A DNA stretch of 64,000 nucleotides from Halisarca cf. caerulea (Eukaryota > Porifera > Demospongiae > Chondrillida > Halisarcidae): the NCBI GenBank assembly GCA_963170055.1, contig CAUJGJ010000188.1:421671-485670 (forward strand), written 5' to 3'. Made by a program: the position numbers and the translations under genes. The notes beneath the pieces were generated by a model that was given only the letters and a program-made list of their open reading frames with translations, did no database searches and had not been told where the DNA came from. Below, one piece after another: positions 45,851 through 59,900 of this stretch (position 1 is the stretch's first letter; each line of letters begins with the position of its first letter).

Positions 45851-48800
45851 GAAAGTACAAAATTGACAAAGTTACTAAGATATTACAAATGAAATAGTTA
45901 AGTTTAAAATGTTACAAAGTTTAAATAATTTGTATCGCAAAGAGAACGTTAGAAACATAAGTTTAAGATTAGGAAAAGTACAAAATTGGCAAAGTTCCTA
46001 AGATATCATAAATGAAATAGTTAAGTTTAAAATGTTACAAAGTTTAAATAATTTGTATCGCAAAGAGAACGTTAGAAATATAAGTTTAAAATGAGGGAAA
46101 GTACAAAATTGGCAAAGTTACTAAGATATCAACAATGAAATAGTTAAGTTTAAAATGTTACAAAGTTTTAATAGTTTGTATCGCAAAGAGAACGTTAGAA
46201 ACATAAGTTTAAAATTAGGGAAAGTAGAAAATTGGAAAAGTTAGTAAGATATTAACAATGAAATAGTTAAGTTTAAAATGTTACAAAGTTTTAATAATTT
46301 GTATCGCAAGTAGAACGTTAGAAACATAAGTTTAAAATTAGGAAAAGTACAAAATTGGCAAAGTTCCTAAGATAGCACAAATGAAATAGTTAAGTTTAAA
46401 ATGTTACAAAATTTTAATAATTTGTATCGCAAAGAGAACGTTAGAAACATAAGTTTAAGATTAGGGAAAGTACAAAATTGGCAAAGTTCCTAAGATATCA
46501 TAAATGAAATAGTTAAGTTTAAAATGTTACAAAGTTTAAATAATTTGTATCGCTAAGAGAACGTTAGAAACATAAGTTTAAAATTAGGAAAAGTACAAAA
46601 TTGGTAAGTTCCTTAGATATTACAAATGAAATAGTTAAGTTTAAAATGTTACAAAATTTTAATAATTTGTATCGCAAAGAGAACGTTAGAAACATAATTT
46701 TAAAATTAGGAAAAGTACTAAATTGCCAAAGTTCCTAAGATATCATAAATGAAATAGTTAAGTTTAAAATGTTACAAAGTTTAAATAATTTGTATCGCAA
46801 AGAGAACGTTAGAAACATAAGTTTAAAATTAGGGAAAGTACAAAATTGGCAAAGTTACTAAGATATTAACAATGACATAGTTAAGTTTAAAATGTTACAA
46901 AATTTTAATAGTTTGTATCGCAAAGAGAACGTTAGAAACATAAGTTTAAAATTAGGGAAAGTACTAAATTGGCAAAGTTCCTAAGAAATTAACAATGAGA
47001 TAGTTAAGTTTAAAATGTTACAAAATTTTAATAATTTGTATCGCAAAGAGAAAGTTAGAAACATAAGTTTAAAATTAGGAAAAGTACAAAATTGGCAAAG
47101 TTCCTAAGATATTACAAATGAAATAGTTAAGTTGAAAATGTTACAAAGTTTTTATAATTTGTATCGCGAGTAGAACGTTAGAAACATAAGTTTAAAATTA
47201 GGAAAAGTACTAAATTGCCAAAGTTCCTAAGATATCAGAAATGAAATAGCTAAGTTTAAAATGTTACAAAGTTTTAATAATTTGTATCGCAAGTAGAACG
47301 TTAGAAACATAAGTTTAAGATAAGGAAAAGTACTAAATTGGCAAAGTTCCTAAGATATCATAAATGAAATAGTTAAGTTTAAAATGTTACAAAGTTTAAA
47401 TAATTTGTATCGCGAGAAGAACGTTAGAAACAAAAGTTTAAAATTAGGAAAAGTACTAAATTGGCCAAGTTCCTAAGATATCATAAATGAAATAGTTAAG
47501 TTTAAAATGTTACAAAGTTTTAATAATTTGTATCGCAAAAAGAACGTTAGAAACATAAGTTTAAAATTAGGGAAAGTACAAAATTGGCAAAGTTACTAAG
47601 ATATTAACAATGAAATAGTTAAGTTTAAAATGTTACAAAATTTTAATAGTTTGTATCGCAAAGAGAACGTTAGAAACATAAATTGAAAATTAGGAAAAGT
47701 ACAAATTGGCAAAGTTCCTAAGATATTACAAATGAAATAGTTAAGTTTAAAATGTTACAAAGTTTTAATAATTTGTATCGCAAGTAGAACGTTAGAAACA
47801 AAAGTTTAAGATTAGGAAAAGTACTAAATTGGCAAAGTTACTAAGATATTAACAATGAAATAGTTAAGTTTAAAATGTTGCAAAATTTTAATAATTTGTA
47901 TCGCAAAGAGAACGTTAGAAACATAAGTTTAAAATTAGGAAAAGTACAAAATTGGCAAAGTTACTAAGATATTACAAATGAAATAGTTAAGTTTAAAATG
48001 TTACAAAGTTTTAATAATTATATCGCGAGTAGAACGTTAGAAACATAAGTTTAATATTAGGAAAAGTACTAAATTGCCAAAGTTTCTAAGATATCAGAAA
48101 TGAAATAGCTAAGTTTAAAATGTTACAAAGTTTTAATAATTTGTATCGCAAGTAGAACGTTAGAAACATAAGTTTAAAATTAGGGAAAGTACAAAATTGG
48201 CAAAGTTACTAAGATATTACAAATGAAATAGTTAAGTTGAAAATGTTACAAAGTTTTTATAATTTGTATCGCGAGTAGAACGTTACAAATATAAGTTTAA
48301 AATTAGGAAAAGTACAAAATTGGCAAAGTTACTAAGATATCAAAAATGAAATAGTTAAGTTTAAAATGTTACAAAATTTTAATAATTTGTATCGCGAGTA
48401 AAATGTTAGAAACATAAGTTTAAAATTAAGGAAAGTTCAAAATTGGCAAAGTTCCTAAGATATTACAAATGAAATAGTTAAGTTTAAAATGTTACAAAGT
48501 TTATATAATTTGTATCGCAAAGAGAACGTTAGAAACATAAGTTTAAAATTAGGGAAAGTACAAAATTGGCAAAGTTACTAAGATATCAACAATGAAATAG
48601 TTAAGTTTAAAATGTTACAAAATTTTAATAATTTGTATCGCAAAGAGAACGATAGAAACATAAGTTTAAGATTAGGAAAAGTACAAATTGGCAAAGTTCC
48701 TAAGATATTACAAATGAAATAGTTAAGTTTAAAATGTTACAAAGTTTTAATAATTTGTATCGCAAGTAGAACGTTAGAAACAAAAGTTTAAGATTAGGAA

Positions 48801-48979
48801 AAGTACTAAATTGGCAAAGTTACTAAGATATTAACAATGAAATAGTTAAGTTTAAAATGTTGCAAAGTTTTAATAATTTGTATCGCAAAGAGAACGTTAG
48901 AAACATAAGTTTAAAATTAGGAAAAGTACAAAATTGGCAAAGTTACTAAGATATTACAAATGAAATAGTTAAGTTTAAA

Positions 48980-51900
48980 ATGTTACAAAGTTTTAATAAT
49001 TTGTATCGCGAGTAGAACGTTAGAAACATAAGTTTAAAATTAGGAAAAGTACTAAATTGGCAAAGTTCCTAAGATATCATAAATGAAATAGTTAAGTTTA
49101 AAATGTTCCAAAGTTTTAATAATTTGTATCGCAAGTAGAACGTTAGAAACATAAGTTTAAAATTAGGGAAAGTACAAAATTGGCAAAGTTACTAAGATAT
49201 TACAATTGAAATAGTTAAGTTTAAAATGTTACAAAGTATTTATAATTTGTATCGCGAGTAGAGCGTTAGAAACAAAAGTTTAAGATTAGGAAAAGTACAA
49301 AATTGGCAAAGTTCCTAAGATATCATAAATGAAATAGTTAAGTTTAAAATGTTACTAAGTTTAAATAATTTGTATCGCAAAGAGAACGTTAGAAACATAA
49401 GTTTAAAATTAGGGAAAGTACAAAATTGGCAAAGTTACTAAGATATCAACAATGAAATAGTTAAGTTTAAAATGTTACAAAATTTTAATAATTTGTATCG
49501 CGAGTAAAATGTTAGAAACATAAGTTTAAAATTAGGGAAAGTTCAAAATTGGCAAAGTTCCTAAGATATTACAAATGAAATAGTTAAGTTTAAAATTTTA
49601 CAAAGTTTAAATAATTTGTATCGCAAAGAGAACGTTAGAAACATAAGTTTAAAATTAGGGAAAGTACAAAATTGGCAAAGTTACTAAGATATCAACAATG
49701 AAATAGTTAAGTTTAAAATGTTACAAAATTTTAACAATTTGTATCGCAAAGAGAACGATAGAAAAATAAGTTTAAAATTAGGAAAGTACAAAATTGGCAA
49801 AGTTACTAAGATATTACTAATCAAATAGTTAAGTTTAAAATGTTACAAAGTTTTAATAATTTGTAACGCGAGTAGAACGTTAGAAACATAAGTTTAAAAT
49901 TAGGAAAAGTACAAAATTGGCAAAGTTCCTAAGATATCATAAATGAAATAGTTAAGTTTAAAATGTTACTAAGTTTAAATAATTTGTATCGCAAAGAGAA
50001 CGTTAGAAACATAAGTTTAAAATTAGGGAAAGTACAAAATTGGCAAAGTTACTAAGATATCAACAATGAAATAGTTAAGTTTAAAATGTTACAAAATTTT
50101 AATAATTTGTATCGCGAGTAAAATGTTAGAAACATAAGTTTAAAATTAGGGAAAGTTCAAAATTGGCAAAGTTACTAAGATATTAACAATGAAATAGTTA
50201 AGTTTAAAATGTTGCAAAATTTTAATAATTTGTATCGCAAAGAGAACGTTAGAAACATAAGTTTAAAATTAGGAAAAGTACAAAATTGGCAAAGTTACTA
50301 AGATATTACAAATGAAATAGTTAAGTTTAAAATGTTACAAAGTTTTAATAATTTGTATCGCGAGTAGAACGTTAGAAACATAAGTTTAAAATTAGGAAAA
50401 GTACTAAATTGCCAAAGTTCCTAAGATATCATAAATGAAATAGTTAAGTTTAAAATGTTACAAAGTTTTAATAATTTGTATCGCAAAGAGAACGTTAGAA
50501 ACATAAGTTTAAAATTAGGGAAAGTACAAAATTGGCAAAGTTACTAAGATATCAACAATGAAATAGTTAAGTTTAAAATGTTACAAAATTTTAATAATTT
50601 GTATCGCAAAGAGAACGATAGAAACATAAGTTTAAGATTAGGAAAAGTACAAATTGGCAAAGTTCCTAAGATATTACAAATGAAATAGTTAAGTTTAAAA
50701 TGTTACAAAGTTTTAATAATTTGTATCGCAAGTAGAACGTAAGAAACAAAAGTTTAAGATTAGGAAAAGTACTAAATTGGCAAAGTTACTAAGATATTAA
50801 CAATGAAATAGTTAAGTTTAAAATGTTGCAAAATTTTAATAATTTGTATCGCAAAGAGAACGTTAGAAACATAAGTTTAAAATTAGGAAAAGTACAAAAT
50901 TGGCAAAGTTACTAAGATATTACAAATGAAATAGTTAAGTTTAAAATGTTACAAAGTTTTAAAAATTTGTATCGCGAGTAGAACGTTAGAAACATAAGTT
51001 TAAAATTAGGAAAAGTACTAAATTGCCAAAGTTCCTAAGATATCAGAAATGAAATAGCTAAGTTTAAAATGTTACAAAGTTTTAATAATTTGTATCGCGA
51101 GTAGAACGTTAGAAACATAAGTTTAAAATTAGGAAAAGTACTAAATTGGCAAAGTTCCTAAGATATCATAAATGAAATAGTTAAGTTTAAAATGTTCCAA
51201 AGTTTTAATAATTTGTATCGCAAGTAGAACGTTAGAAACATAAGTTTAAAATTAGGGAAAGTACAAAATTGGCAAAGTTACTAAGATATTACAATTGAAA
51301 TAGTTAAGTTTAAAATGTTACAAAGTTTTTATAATTTGTATCGCGAGTAGAGCGTTAGAAACAAAAGTTTAAGATTAGGAAAAGTACAAAATTGGCAAAG
51401 TTCCTAAGATATCATAAATGAAATAGTTAAGTTTAAAATGTTACTAAGTTTAAATAATTTGTATCGCAAAGGGAACGTTAGAAACATAAGTTTAAAATTA
51501 GGGAAAGTACAAAATTGGCAAAGTTACTAAGATATCAACAATGAAATAGTTAAGTTTAAAATGTTACAAAATTTTAATAATTTGTATCGCGAGTAAAATG
51601 TTAGAAACATAAGTTTAAAATTAGGGAAAGTTCAAAATTGGCAAAGTTCCTAAGATATTACAAATGAAATAGTTAAGTTTAAAATTTTACAAAGTTTAAA
51701 TAATTTGTATCGCAAAGAGAACGTTAGAAACATAAGTTTAAAATTAGGGAAAGTACAAAATTGGCAAAGTTACTAAGATATCAACAATGAAATAGTTAAG
51801 TTTAAAATGTTACAAAATTTTAACAATTTGTATCGCAAAGAGAACGATAGAAAAATAAGTTTAAAATTAGGAAAGTACAAAATTGGCAAAGTTACTAAGA

Positions 51901-53170
51901 TATTACTAATCAAATAGTTAAGTTTAAAATGTTACAAAGTTTTAATAATTTGTAACGCGAGTAGAACGTTAGAAACATAAGTTTAAAATTAGGAAAAGTA
52001 CAAAATTGGCAAAGTTCCTAAGATATCATAAATGAAATAGTTAAGTTTAAAATGTTACTAAGTTTAAATAATTTGTATCGCAAAGAGAACGTTAGAAACA
52101 TAAGTTTAAAATTAGGGAAAGTACAAAATTGGCAAAGTTACTAAGATATCAACAATGAAATAGTTAAGTTTAAAATGTTACAAAATTTTAATAATTTGTA
52201 TCGCGAGTAAAATGTTAGAAACATAAGTTTAAAATTAGGGAAAGTTCAAAATTGGCAAAGTTACTAAGATATTAACAATGAAATAGTTAAGTTTAAAATG
52301 TTGCAAAATTTTAATAATTTGTATCGCAAAGAGAACGTTAGAAACATAAGTTTAAAATTAGGAAAAGTACAAAATTGGCAAAGTTACTAAGATATTACAA
52401 ATGAAATAGTTAAGTTTAAAATGTTACAAAGTTTTAATAATTTGTATCGCGAGTAGAACGTTAGAAACATAAGTTTAAAATTAGGAAAAGTACTAAATTG
52501 CCAAAGTTCCTAAGATATCATAAATGAAATAGTTAAGTTTAAAATGTTACAAAGTTTTAATAATTTGTATCGCAAAGAGAACGTTAGAAACATAAGTTTA
52601 AAATTAGGGAAAGTACAAAATTGGCAAAGTTACTAAGATATCAACAATGAAATAGTTAAGTTTAAAATGTTACAAAATTTTAATAATTTGTATCGCAAAG
52701 AGAACGATAGAAACATAAGTTTAAGATTAGGAAAAGTACAAATTGGCAAAGTTCCTAAGATATTACAAATGAAATAGTTAAGTTTAAAATGTTACAAAGT
52801 TTTAATAATTTGTATCGCAAGTAGAACGTAAGAAACAAAAGTTTAATATTAGGAAAAGTACTAAATTGGCAAAGTTACTAAGATATTAACAATGAAATAG
52901 TTAAGTTTAAAATGTTGCAAAATTTTAATAATTTGTATCGCAAAGAGAACGTTAGAAACATAAGTTTAAAATTAGGAAAAGTACAAAATTGGCAAAGTTA
53001 CTAAGATATTACAAATGAAATAGTTAAGTTTAAAATGTTACAAAGTTTTAAAAATTTGTATCGCGAGTAGAACGTTAGAAACATAAGTTTAAAATTAGGA
53101 AAAGTACTAAATTGCCAAAGTTCCTAAGATATCAGAAATGAAATAGCTAAGTTTAAAATGTTACAAAGTT
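48980..53170 (+). repeat. 2,089-bp higher-order repeat (17 monomers), two tandem copies
   Basis: TAAAATTTTACAAAG (49591 and 51680), ATTACAATTGAAATAG (near 49201 and 51290) and TTTTAAAAATTTG (50957 and 53046) are 2,089 bases apart, and the copies abut near 51,070. Parts of the unit reappear at about 53,800-55,200. Confidence 0.92.
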
Positions 53171-56100
53171 TTAAAAATTTGTATCGCAAGTAGAACGTTA
53201 GAAACATAAGTTTAAAATTAGGGAAAGTACAAAATTGGCAAAGTTACTATGATATTACAAATGAAATAGTTAAGTTGAAAATGTTACAAAGTTTTTATAA
53301 TTTGTATCGCGAGTAGAACGTTAGAAACATAAGTTTAAAATTAGGAAAAGTACTAAATTGGCAAAGTTACTAAGATATAACAATGAAATAGTTAAGTTTA
53401 AAATGTTACAAAATTTTAATAATTTGTATCGCGAGTAAAATGTTAGAAACATAAGTTTAAAATTAAGGAAAGTTCAAAATTGGCAAAGTTCCTAAGATAT
53501 TACAAATGAAATAGTTAAGTTTAAAATGTTACAAAGTTTAAATAATTTGTATCGCAAAGAGAACGTTAGAAACATAAGTTTAAAATTAGGGAAAGTACAA
53601 AATTGGCAAAGTTACTAAGATATCAACAATGAAATAGTTAAGTTTAAAATGTTACAAAATTTTAATAATTTGTATCGCAAAGAGAACGATAGAAACATAA
53701 GTTTAAGATTAGGAAAAGTACAAATTGGCAAAGTTCCTAAGATATTACAAATGAAATAGTTAAGTTTAAAATGTTACAAAGTTTTAATAATTTGTATCGC
53801 AAGTAGAACGTAAGAAACAAAAGTTTAAGATTAGGAAAAGTACTAAATTGGCAAAGTTACTAAGATATTAACAATGAAATAGTTAAGTTCAAAATGTTAC
53901 AAAGTTTTAATAATTTGTATCGCAAGTAGAACGTAAGAAACAAAAGTTTAAGATTAGGAAAAGTACTAAATTGGCAAAGTTACTAAGATATTAACAATGA
54001 AATAGTTAAGTTTAAAATGTTGCAAAATTTTAATAATTTGTATCGCAAAGAGAACGTTAGAAACATAAGTTTAAAATTAGGAAAAGTACAAAATTGGCAA
54101 AGTTACTAAGATATTACAAATGAAATAGTTAAGTTTAAAATGTTACAAAGTTTTAATAATTTGTATCGCGAGTAGAACGTTAGAAACATAAGTTTAAAAT
54201 TAGGAAAAGTACTAAATTGCCAAAGTTCCTAAGATATCATAAATGAAATAGTTAAGTTTAAAATGTTACAAAGTTTTAATAATTTGTATCGCAAGTAGAA
54301 CGTTAGAAACATAAGTTTAAAATTAGGGAAAGTACAAAATTGGCAAAGTTACTAAGATATTACAATTGAAATAGTTAAGTTTAAAATGTTACAAAGTTTT
54401 TATAATTTGTATCGCGAGTAGAGCGTTAGAAACAAAAGTTTAAGATTAGGAAAAGTACAAAATTGGCAAAGTTCCTAACATATCATAAATGAAATAGTTA
54501 AGTTTAAAATGTTACTAAGTTTAAATAATTTGTATCGCAAAGAGAACGTTAGAAACATAAGTTTAAAATTAGGGAAAGTACAAAATTGGCAAAGTTACTA
54601 AGATATCAACAATGAAATAGTTAAGTTTAAAATGTTACAAAGTTTTAATAATTTGTATCGCGAGTAAAATGTTAGAAACATAAGTTTAAAATTAGGGAAA
54701 GTTCAAAATTGGCAAAGTTACTAAGATATTAACAATGAAATAGTTAAGTTTAAAATGTTGCAAAATTTTAATAATTTGTATCGCAAAGAGAACGTTAGAA
54801 ACATAAGTTTAAAATTAGGAAAAGTACAAAATTGGCAAAGTTACTAAGATATTACAAATGAAATAGTTAAGTTTAAAATGTTACAAAGTTTTAATAATTT
54901 GTATCGCGAGTAGAACGTTAGAAACATAAGTTTAAAATTAGGAAAAGTACTAAATTGCCAAAGTTCCTAAGATATCATAAATGAAATAGTTAAGTTTAAA
55001 ATGTTACAAAGTTTTAATAATTTGTATCGCAAGTAGAACGTTAGAAACATAAGTTTAAAATTAGGGAAAGTACAAAATTGGCAAAGTTACTAAGATATTA
55101 CAATTGAAATAGTTAAGTTTAAAATGTTACAAAGTTTTTATAATTTGTATCGCGAGTAGAGCGTTAGAAACAAAAGTTTAAGATTAGGAAAAGTACAAAA
55201 TTGGCAAAGTTACTAAGATATCAACAATGAAATAGTTAAGTTTAAAATGTTACAAAATTTTAACAATTTGTATCGCAAAGAGAACGATAGAAAAATAAGT
55301 TTAAAATTAGGAAAGTACAAAATTGGCAAAGTTACTAAGATATTACTAATCAAATAGTTAAGTTTAAAATGTTACAAAGTTTAAATAATTTGTATCGCTA
55401 AGAGAACGTTAGAAACATAAGTTTAAAATTAGGAAAAGTACAAAATTGGTAAGTTCCTTAGATATTACAAATGAAATAGTTAAGTTTAAAATGTTACAAA
55501 ATTTTAATAATTTGTATCGCAAAGAGAACGATAGAAAAATAAGTTTAAAATTAGGAAAGTACAAAATTGGCAAAGTTACTAAGATATTACTAATCAAATA
55601 GTTAAGTTTAAAATGTTACAAAGTTTAAATAATTTGTATCGCTAAGAGAACGTTAGAAACATAAGTTTAAAATTAGGAAAAGTACAAAATTGGTAAGTTC
55701 CTTAGATATTACAAATGAAATAGTTAAGTTTAAAATGTTACAAAATTTTAATAATTTGTATCGCAAAGAGAACGTTAGAAACATAATTTTAAAATTAGGA
55801 AAAGTACAAAATTGGCAAAGTTCCTAAGAAATTAACAATGAGATAGTTAAGTTTAAAATGTTACAAAATTTTAATAATTTGTATCGCAAAGAGAAAGTTA
55901 GAAACATAAGTTTAAAATTAGGAAAAGTACAAAATTGGCAAAGTTACTAAGATATTACAAATGAAATAGTTAAGTTTAAAATGTTAAAAAGTTTTAATAA
56001 TTTGTATCGCAAGTAGAACGTTAGAAACATAAGTTTAAAATTAGGAAAAGTCCAAAATTGGCAAAGTTCCTAAGATATCAGAAATGAAATAGCTAAGTTT

Positions 56101-56929
56101 AAAATTTTAAAAAGTTTTAATAATTTGTATCGCAAGTAGAACGTTGGAAACATAAGTTTAAAATTAGGGAAAGTACAAAATTGGCAAAGTTACTAAGATA
56201 TTAACAATGAAATAGTTAAGTTTAAAATGTTACAAAATTTTAATAGTTTGTATCGCAAAGAGAACGTTAGAAACATAAGTTGAAAATTAGGAAAAGTACA
56301 AATTGGCAAAGTTCCTAAGATATCAGAAATGAAATAGCTAAGTTTAAAATGTTACAAAGTTTTAATAATTTGCATCGCAAGTAGAACGTTAGAAACATAA
56401 GTTTAAAATTAGGGAAAGTACAAAATTGGCAAAGTTACTAAGATATTACAATTGAAATAGTTAAGTTTAAAATGTTACAAAGTTTTTATAATTTGTATCG
56501 CGAGTAGAACGTTAGAAACAAAAGTTTAAGATTAGGAAAAGTACAAAATTGGCAAAGTTCCTAAGATATCATAAATGAAATAGTTAAGTTTAAAATGTTA
56601 CTAAGTTTAAATAATTTGTATCGCAAAGAGAACGTTAGAAACATAAGTTTAAAATTAGGGAAAGTACAAAATTGGCAAAGTTACTAAGGTATCAACAATG
56701 AAATAGTTAAGTTTAAAATGTTACAATATTTTAATAATTTGTATCGCGAGTAAAATGTTAGAAACATAAGTTTAAAATTAGGGAAAGTTCAAAATTGGCA
56801 AAGTTCCTAAGATATTACAAATGAAATAGTTAAGTTTAAAATGTTACAAAGTTTTAAAAATTTGTATCGCAAGTAGAACGTTAGAAACAAAAGTTTAAGA
56901 TTAGGAAAAGTACTAAATTGGCAAAGTTC

Positions 56930-59900
56930 CTAAGATATTACAAATGAAATAGTTAAGTTGAAAATGTTACAAAGTTTTTATAATTTGTATCGCGAGTAGA
57001 ACGTTAGAAACATAAGTTTAAAATTAGGAAAAGTACTAAATTGGCAAAGTTCCTAAGATATCAGAAATGAAATAGCTAAGTTTAAAATGTTACAAAGTTT
57101 TAATAATTTGTATCGCAAGTAGAACGTTAGAAACATAAGTTTAAAATTAGGGAAAGTACAAAATTGGCAAAGTTACTAAGATATCAACAATGAAATAGTT
57201 AAGTTTAAAATGTTACAATATTTTAATAATTTGTATCGCGAGTAAAATGTTAGAAACATAAGTTTAAAATTAGGGAAAGTTCAAAATTGGCAAAGTTCCT
57301 AAGATATTACAAATGAAATAGTTAAGTTTAAAATGTTACAAAGTTTTAAAAATTTGTATCGCAAGTAGAACGTTAGAAACAAAAGTTTAAGATTAGGAAA
57401 AGTACTAAATTGGCAAAGTTCCTAAGATATTACAAATGAAATAGTTAAGTTGAAAATGTTACAAAGTTTTTATAATTTGTATCGCGAGTAGAACGTTAGA
57501 AACATAAGTTTAAAATTAGGAAAAGTACAAAATTGGCAAAGTTCCTAAGATATCAGAAATGAAATAGCTAAGTTTAAAATGTTACAAAGTTTTAATAATT
57601 TGTATCGCAAGTAGAACGTTAGAAACATAAGTTTAAGATAAGGAAAAGTACTAAATTGGCAAAGTTCCTAAGATATCATAAATGAAATAGTTAAGTTTAA
57701 AATGTTACAAAGTTTTAATAATTTGTATCGCGAGAAGAACGTTAGAAACAAAAGTATAAAATTAGGAAAAGTACTAAATTGGCAAAGTTCCTAAGATATC
57801 ATAAATGAAATAGTTAAGTTTAAAATGTTACAAAGTGTTAATAATTTGTATCGGAAAAGGAACGTTAGAAACATAAGTTTAAAATTAGGGAAAGTACAAA
57901 ATTGGCAAAGTTACTAAGATATTAACAATGAAATAGTTAAGTTTAAAATGTTACAAAATTTTAATAGTTTGTATCGCAAAGAGAACGTTAGAAACATAAG
58001 TTGAAAATTAGGAAAAGTACAAATTGGCAAAGTTCCTAAGATATTACAAATGAAATAGTTAAGTTTAAAATGTTACAAAGTTTTAATAATTTGTATCGCA
58101 AGTAGAACGTTAGAAACAAAAGTTTAAGATTAGGAAAAGTACTAAATTGGCAAAGTTACTAAGATATTAACAATGAAATAGTTAAGTTTAAAATGTTGCA
58201 AAATTTTAATAATTTGTATCGCAAAGAGAACGTTAGAAACATAAGTTTAAAATTAGGAAAAGTACAAAATTGGCAAAGTTACTAAGATATTACAAATGAA
58301 ATAGTTAAGTTTAAAATGTTACAAAGTTTTAATAATTTGTATCACGAGTAGAACGTTAGAAACATAAGTTTAAAATTAGGAAAAGTACTAAATTGCCAAA
58401 GTTCCTAAGATATCAGAAATGAAATAGCTAAGTTTAAAATGTTACAAAGTTTTAATAATTTGTATCGCAAGTAGAACGTTAGAAACATAAGTTTAAAATT
58501 AGGGAAAGTACAAAATTGGCAAAGTTACTAAGATATTACAATTGAAATAGTTAAGTTTAAAATGTTACAAAGTTTTAATAATTTGTATCGCGAGTAGAAC
58601 GTTAGAAACAAAAGTTTAAGATTAGGAAAAGTACAAAATTGGCAAAGTTCCTAAGATATCATAAATGAAATAGTTAAGTTTAAAATGTTACTAAGTTTAA
58701 ATAATTTGTATCGCAAAGAGAACGTTAGAAACATAAGTTTAAAATTAGGGAAAGTACAAAATTGGCAAAGTTACTAAGATATCAACAATGAAATAGTTAA
58801 GTTTAAAATGTTACAAAATTTTAATAATTTGTATCGCGAGTAAAATGTTAGAAACATAAGTTTAAAATTAGGGAAAGTTCAAAATTGGCAAAGTTCCTAA
58901 GATATTACAAATGAAATAGTTAAGTTGAAAATGTTACAAAGTTTTAATAATTTGTATCGCAAGTAGAACGTTAGAAACAAAAGTTTAAGATTAGGAAAAG
59001 TACTAAATTGGCAAAGTTACTAAGATATTAACAATGAAATAGTTAAGTTTAAAATGTTGCAAAATTTTTATAATTTGTATCGCAAAGAGAACGTTAGAAA
59101 CATAAGTTTAAAATTTGGAAAAGTACAAAATTGGCAAAGTTACTAAGATATTACAAATGAAATAGTTAAGTTTAAAATGTTATAAAGTTTTTATAATTTG
59201 TATCGCGAGTAGAACGTTAGAAACAAAAGTTTAAGATTAGGAAAAGTACTAAATTGGCAAAGTTACTAAGATATTAACAATGAAATAGTTAAGTTTAAAA
59301 TGTTGCAAAATTTTAATAATTTGTATCGCAAAGAGAACGTTAGAAACATAAGTTTAAAATTAGGAAAAGTACAAAATTGGCAAAGTTACTAAGATATTAC
59401 AAATGAAATAGTTAAGTTGAAAATGTTACAAAGTTTTTATAATTTGTATCGCGAGTAGAACGTTAGAAACATAAGTTTAAAATTAGGAAAAGTACTAAAT
59501 TGGCAAAGTTCCTAAGATATCAGAAATGAAATAGCTAAGTTTAAAATGTTACAAAGTTTTAATAATTTGTATCGCAAGTAGAACGTTAGAAACATAAGTT
59601 TAAAATTAGGGAAAGTACAAAATTGGCAAAGTTACTAAGATATATACAATGAAATAGTTAAGTTTAAAATGTTACAAAATTTTAATAATTTGTATCGCGA
59701 GTAAAATGTTAGAAACATAAGTTTAAAATTAGGGAAAGTTCAAAATTGGCAAAGTTCCTAAGATATTACAAATGAAATAGTTAAGTTGAAAATGTTACAA
59801 AGTTTTAATAATTTGTATCGCAAGTAGAACGTTAGAAACAAAAGTTTAAGATTAGGAAAAGTACTAAATTGGCAAAGTTACTAAGATATTAACAATGAAA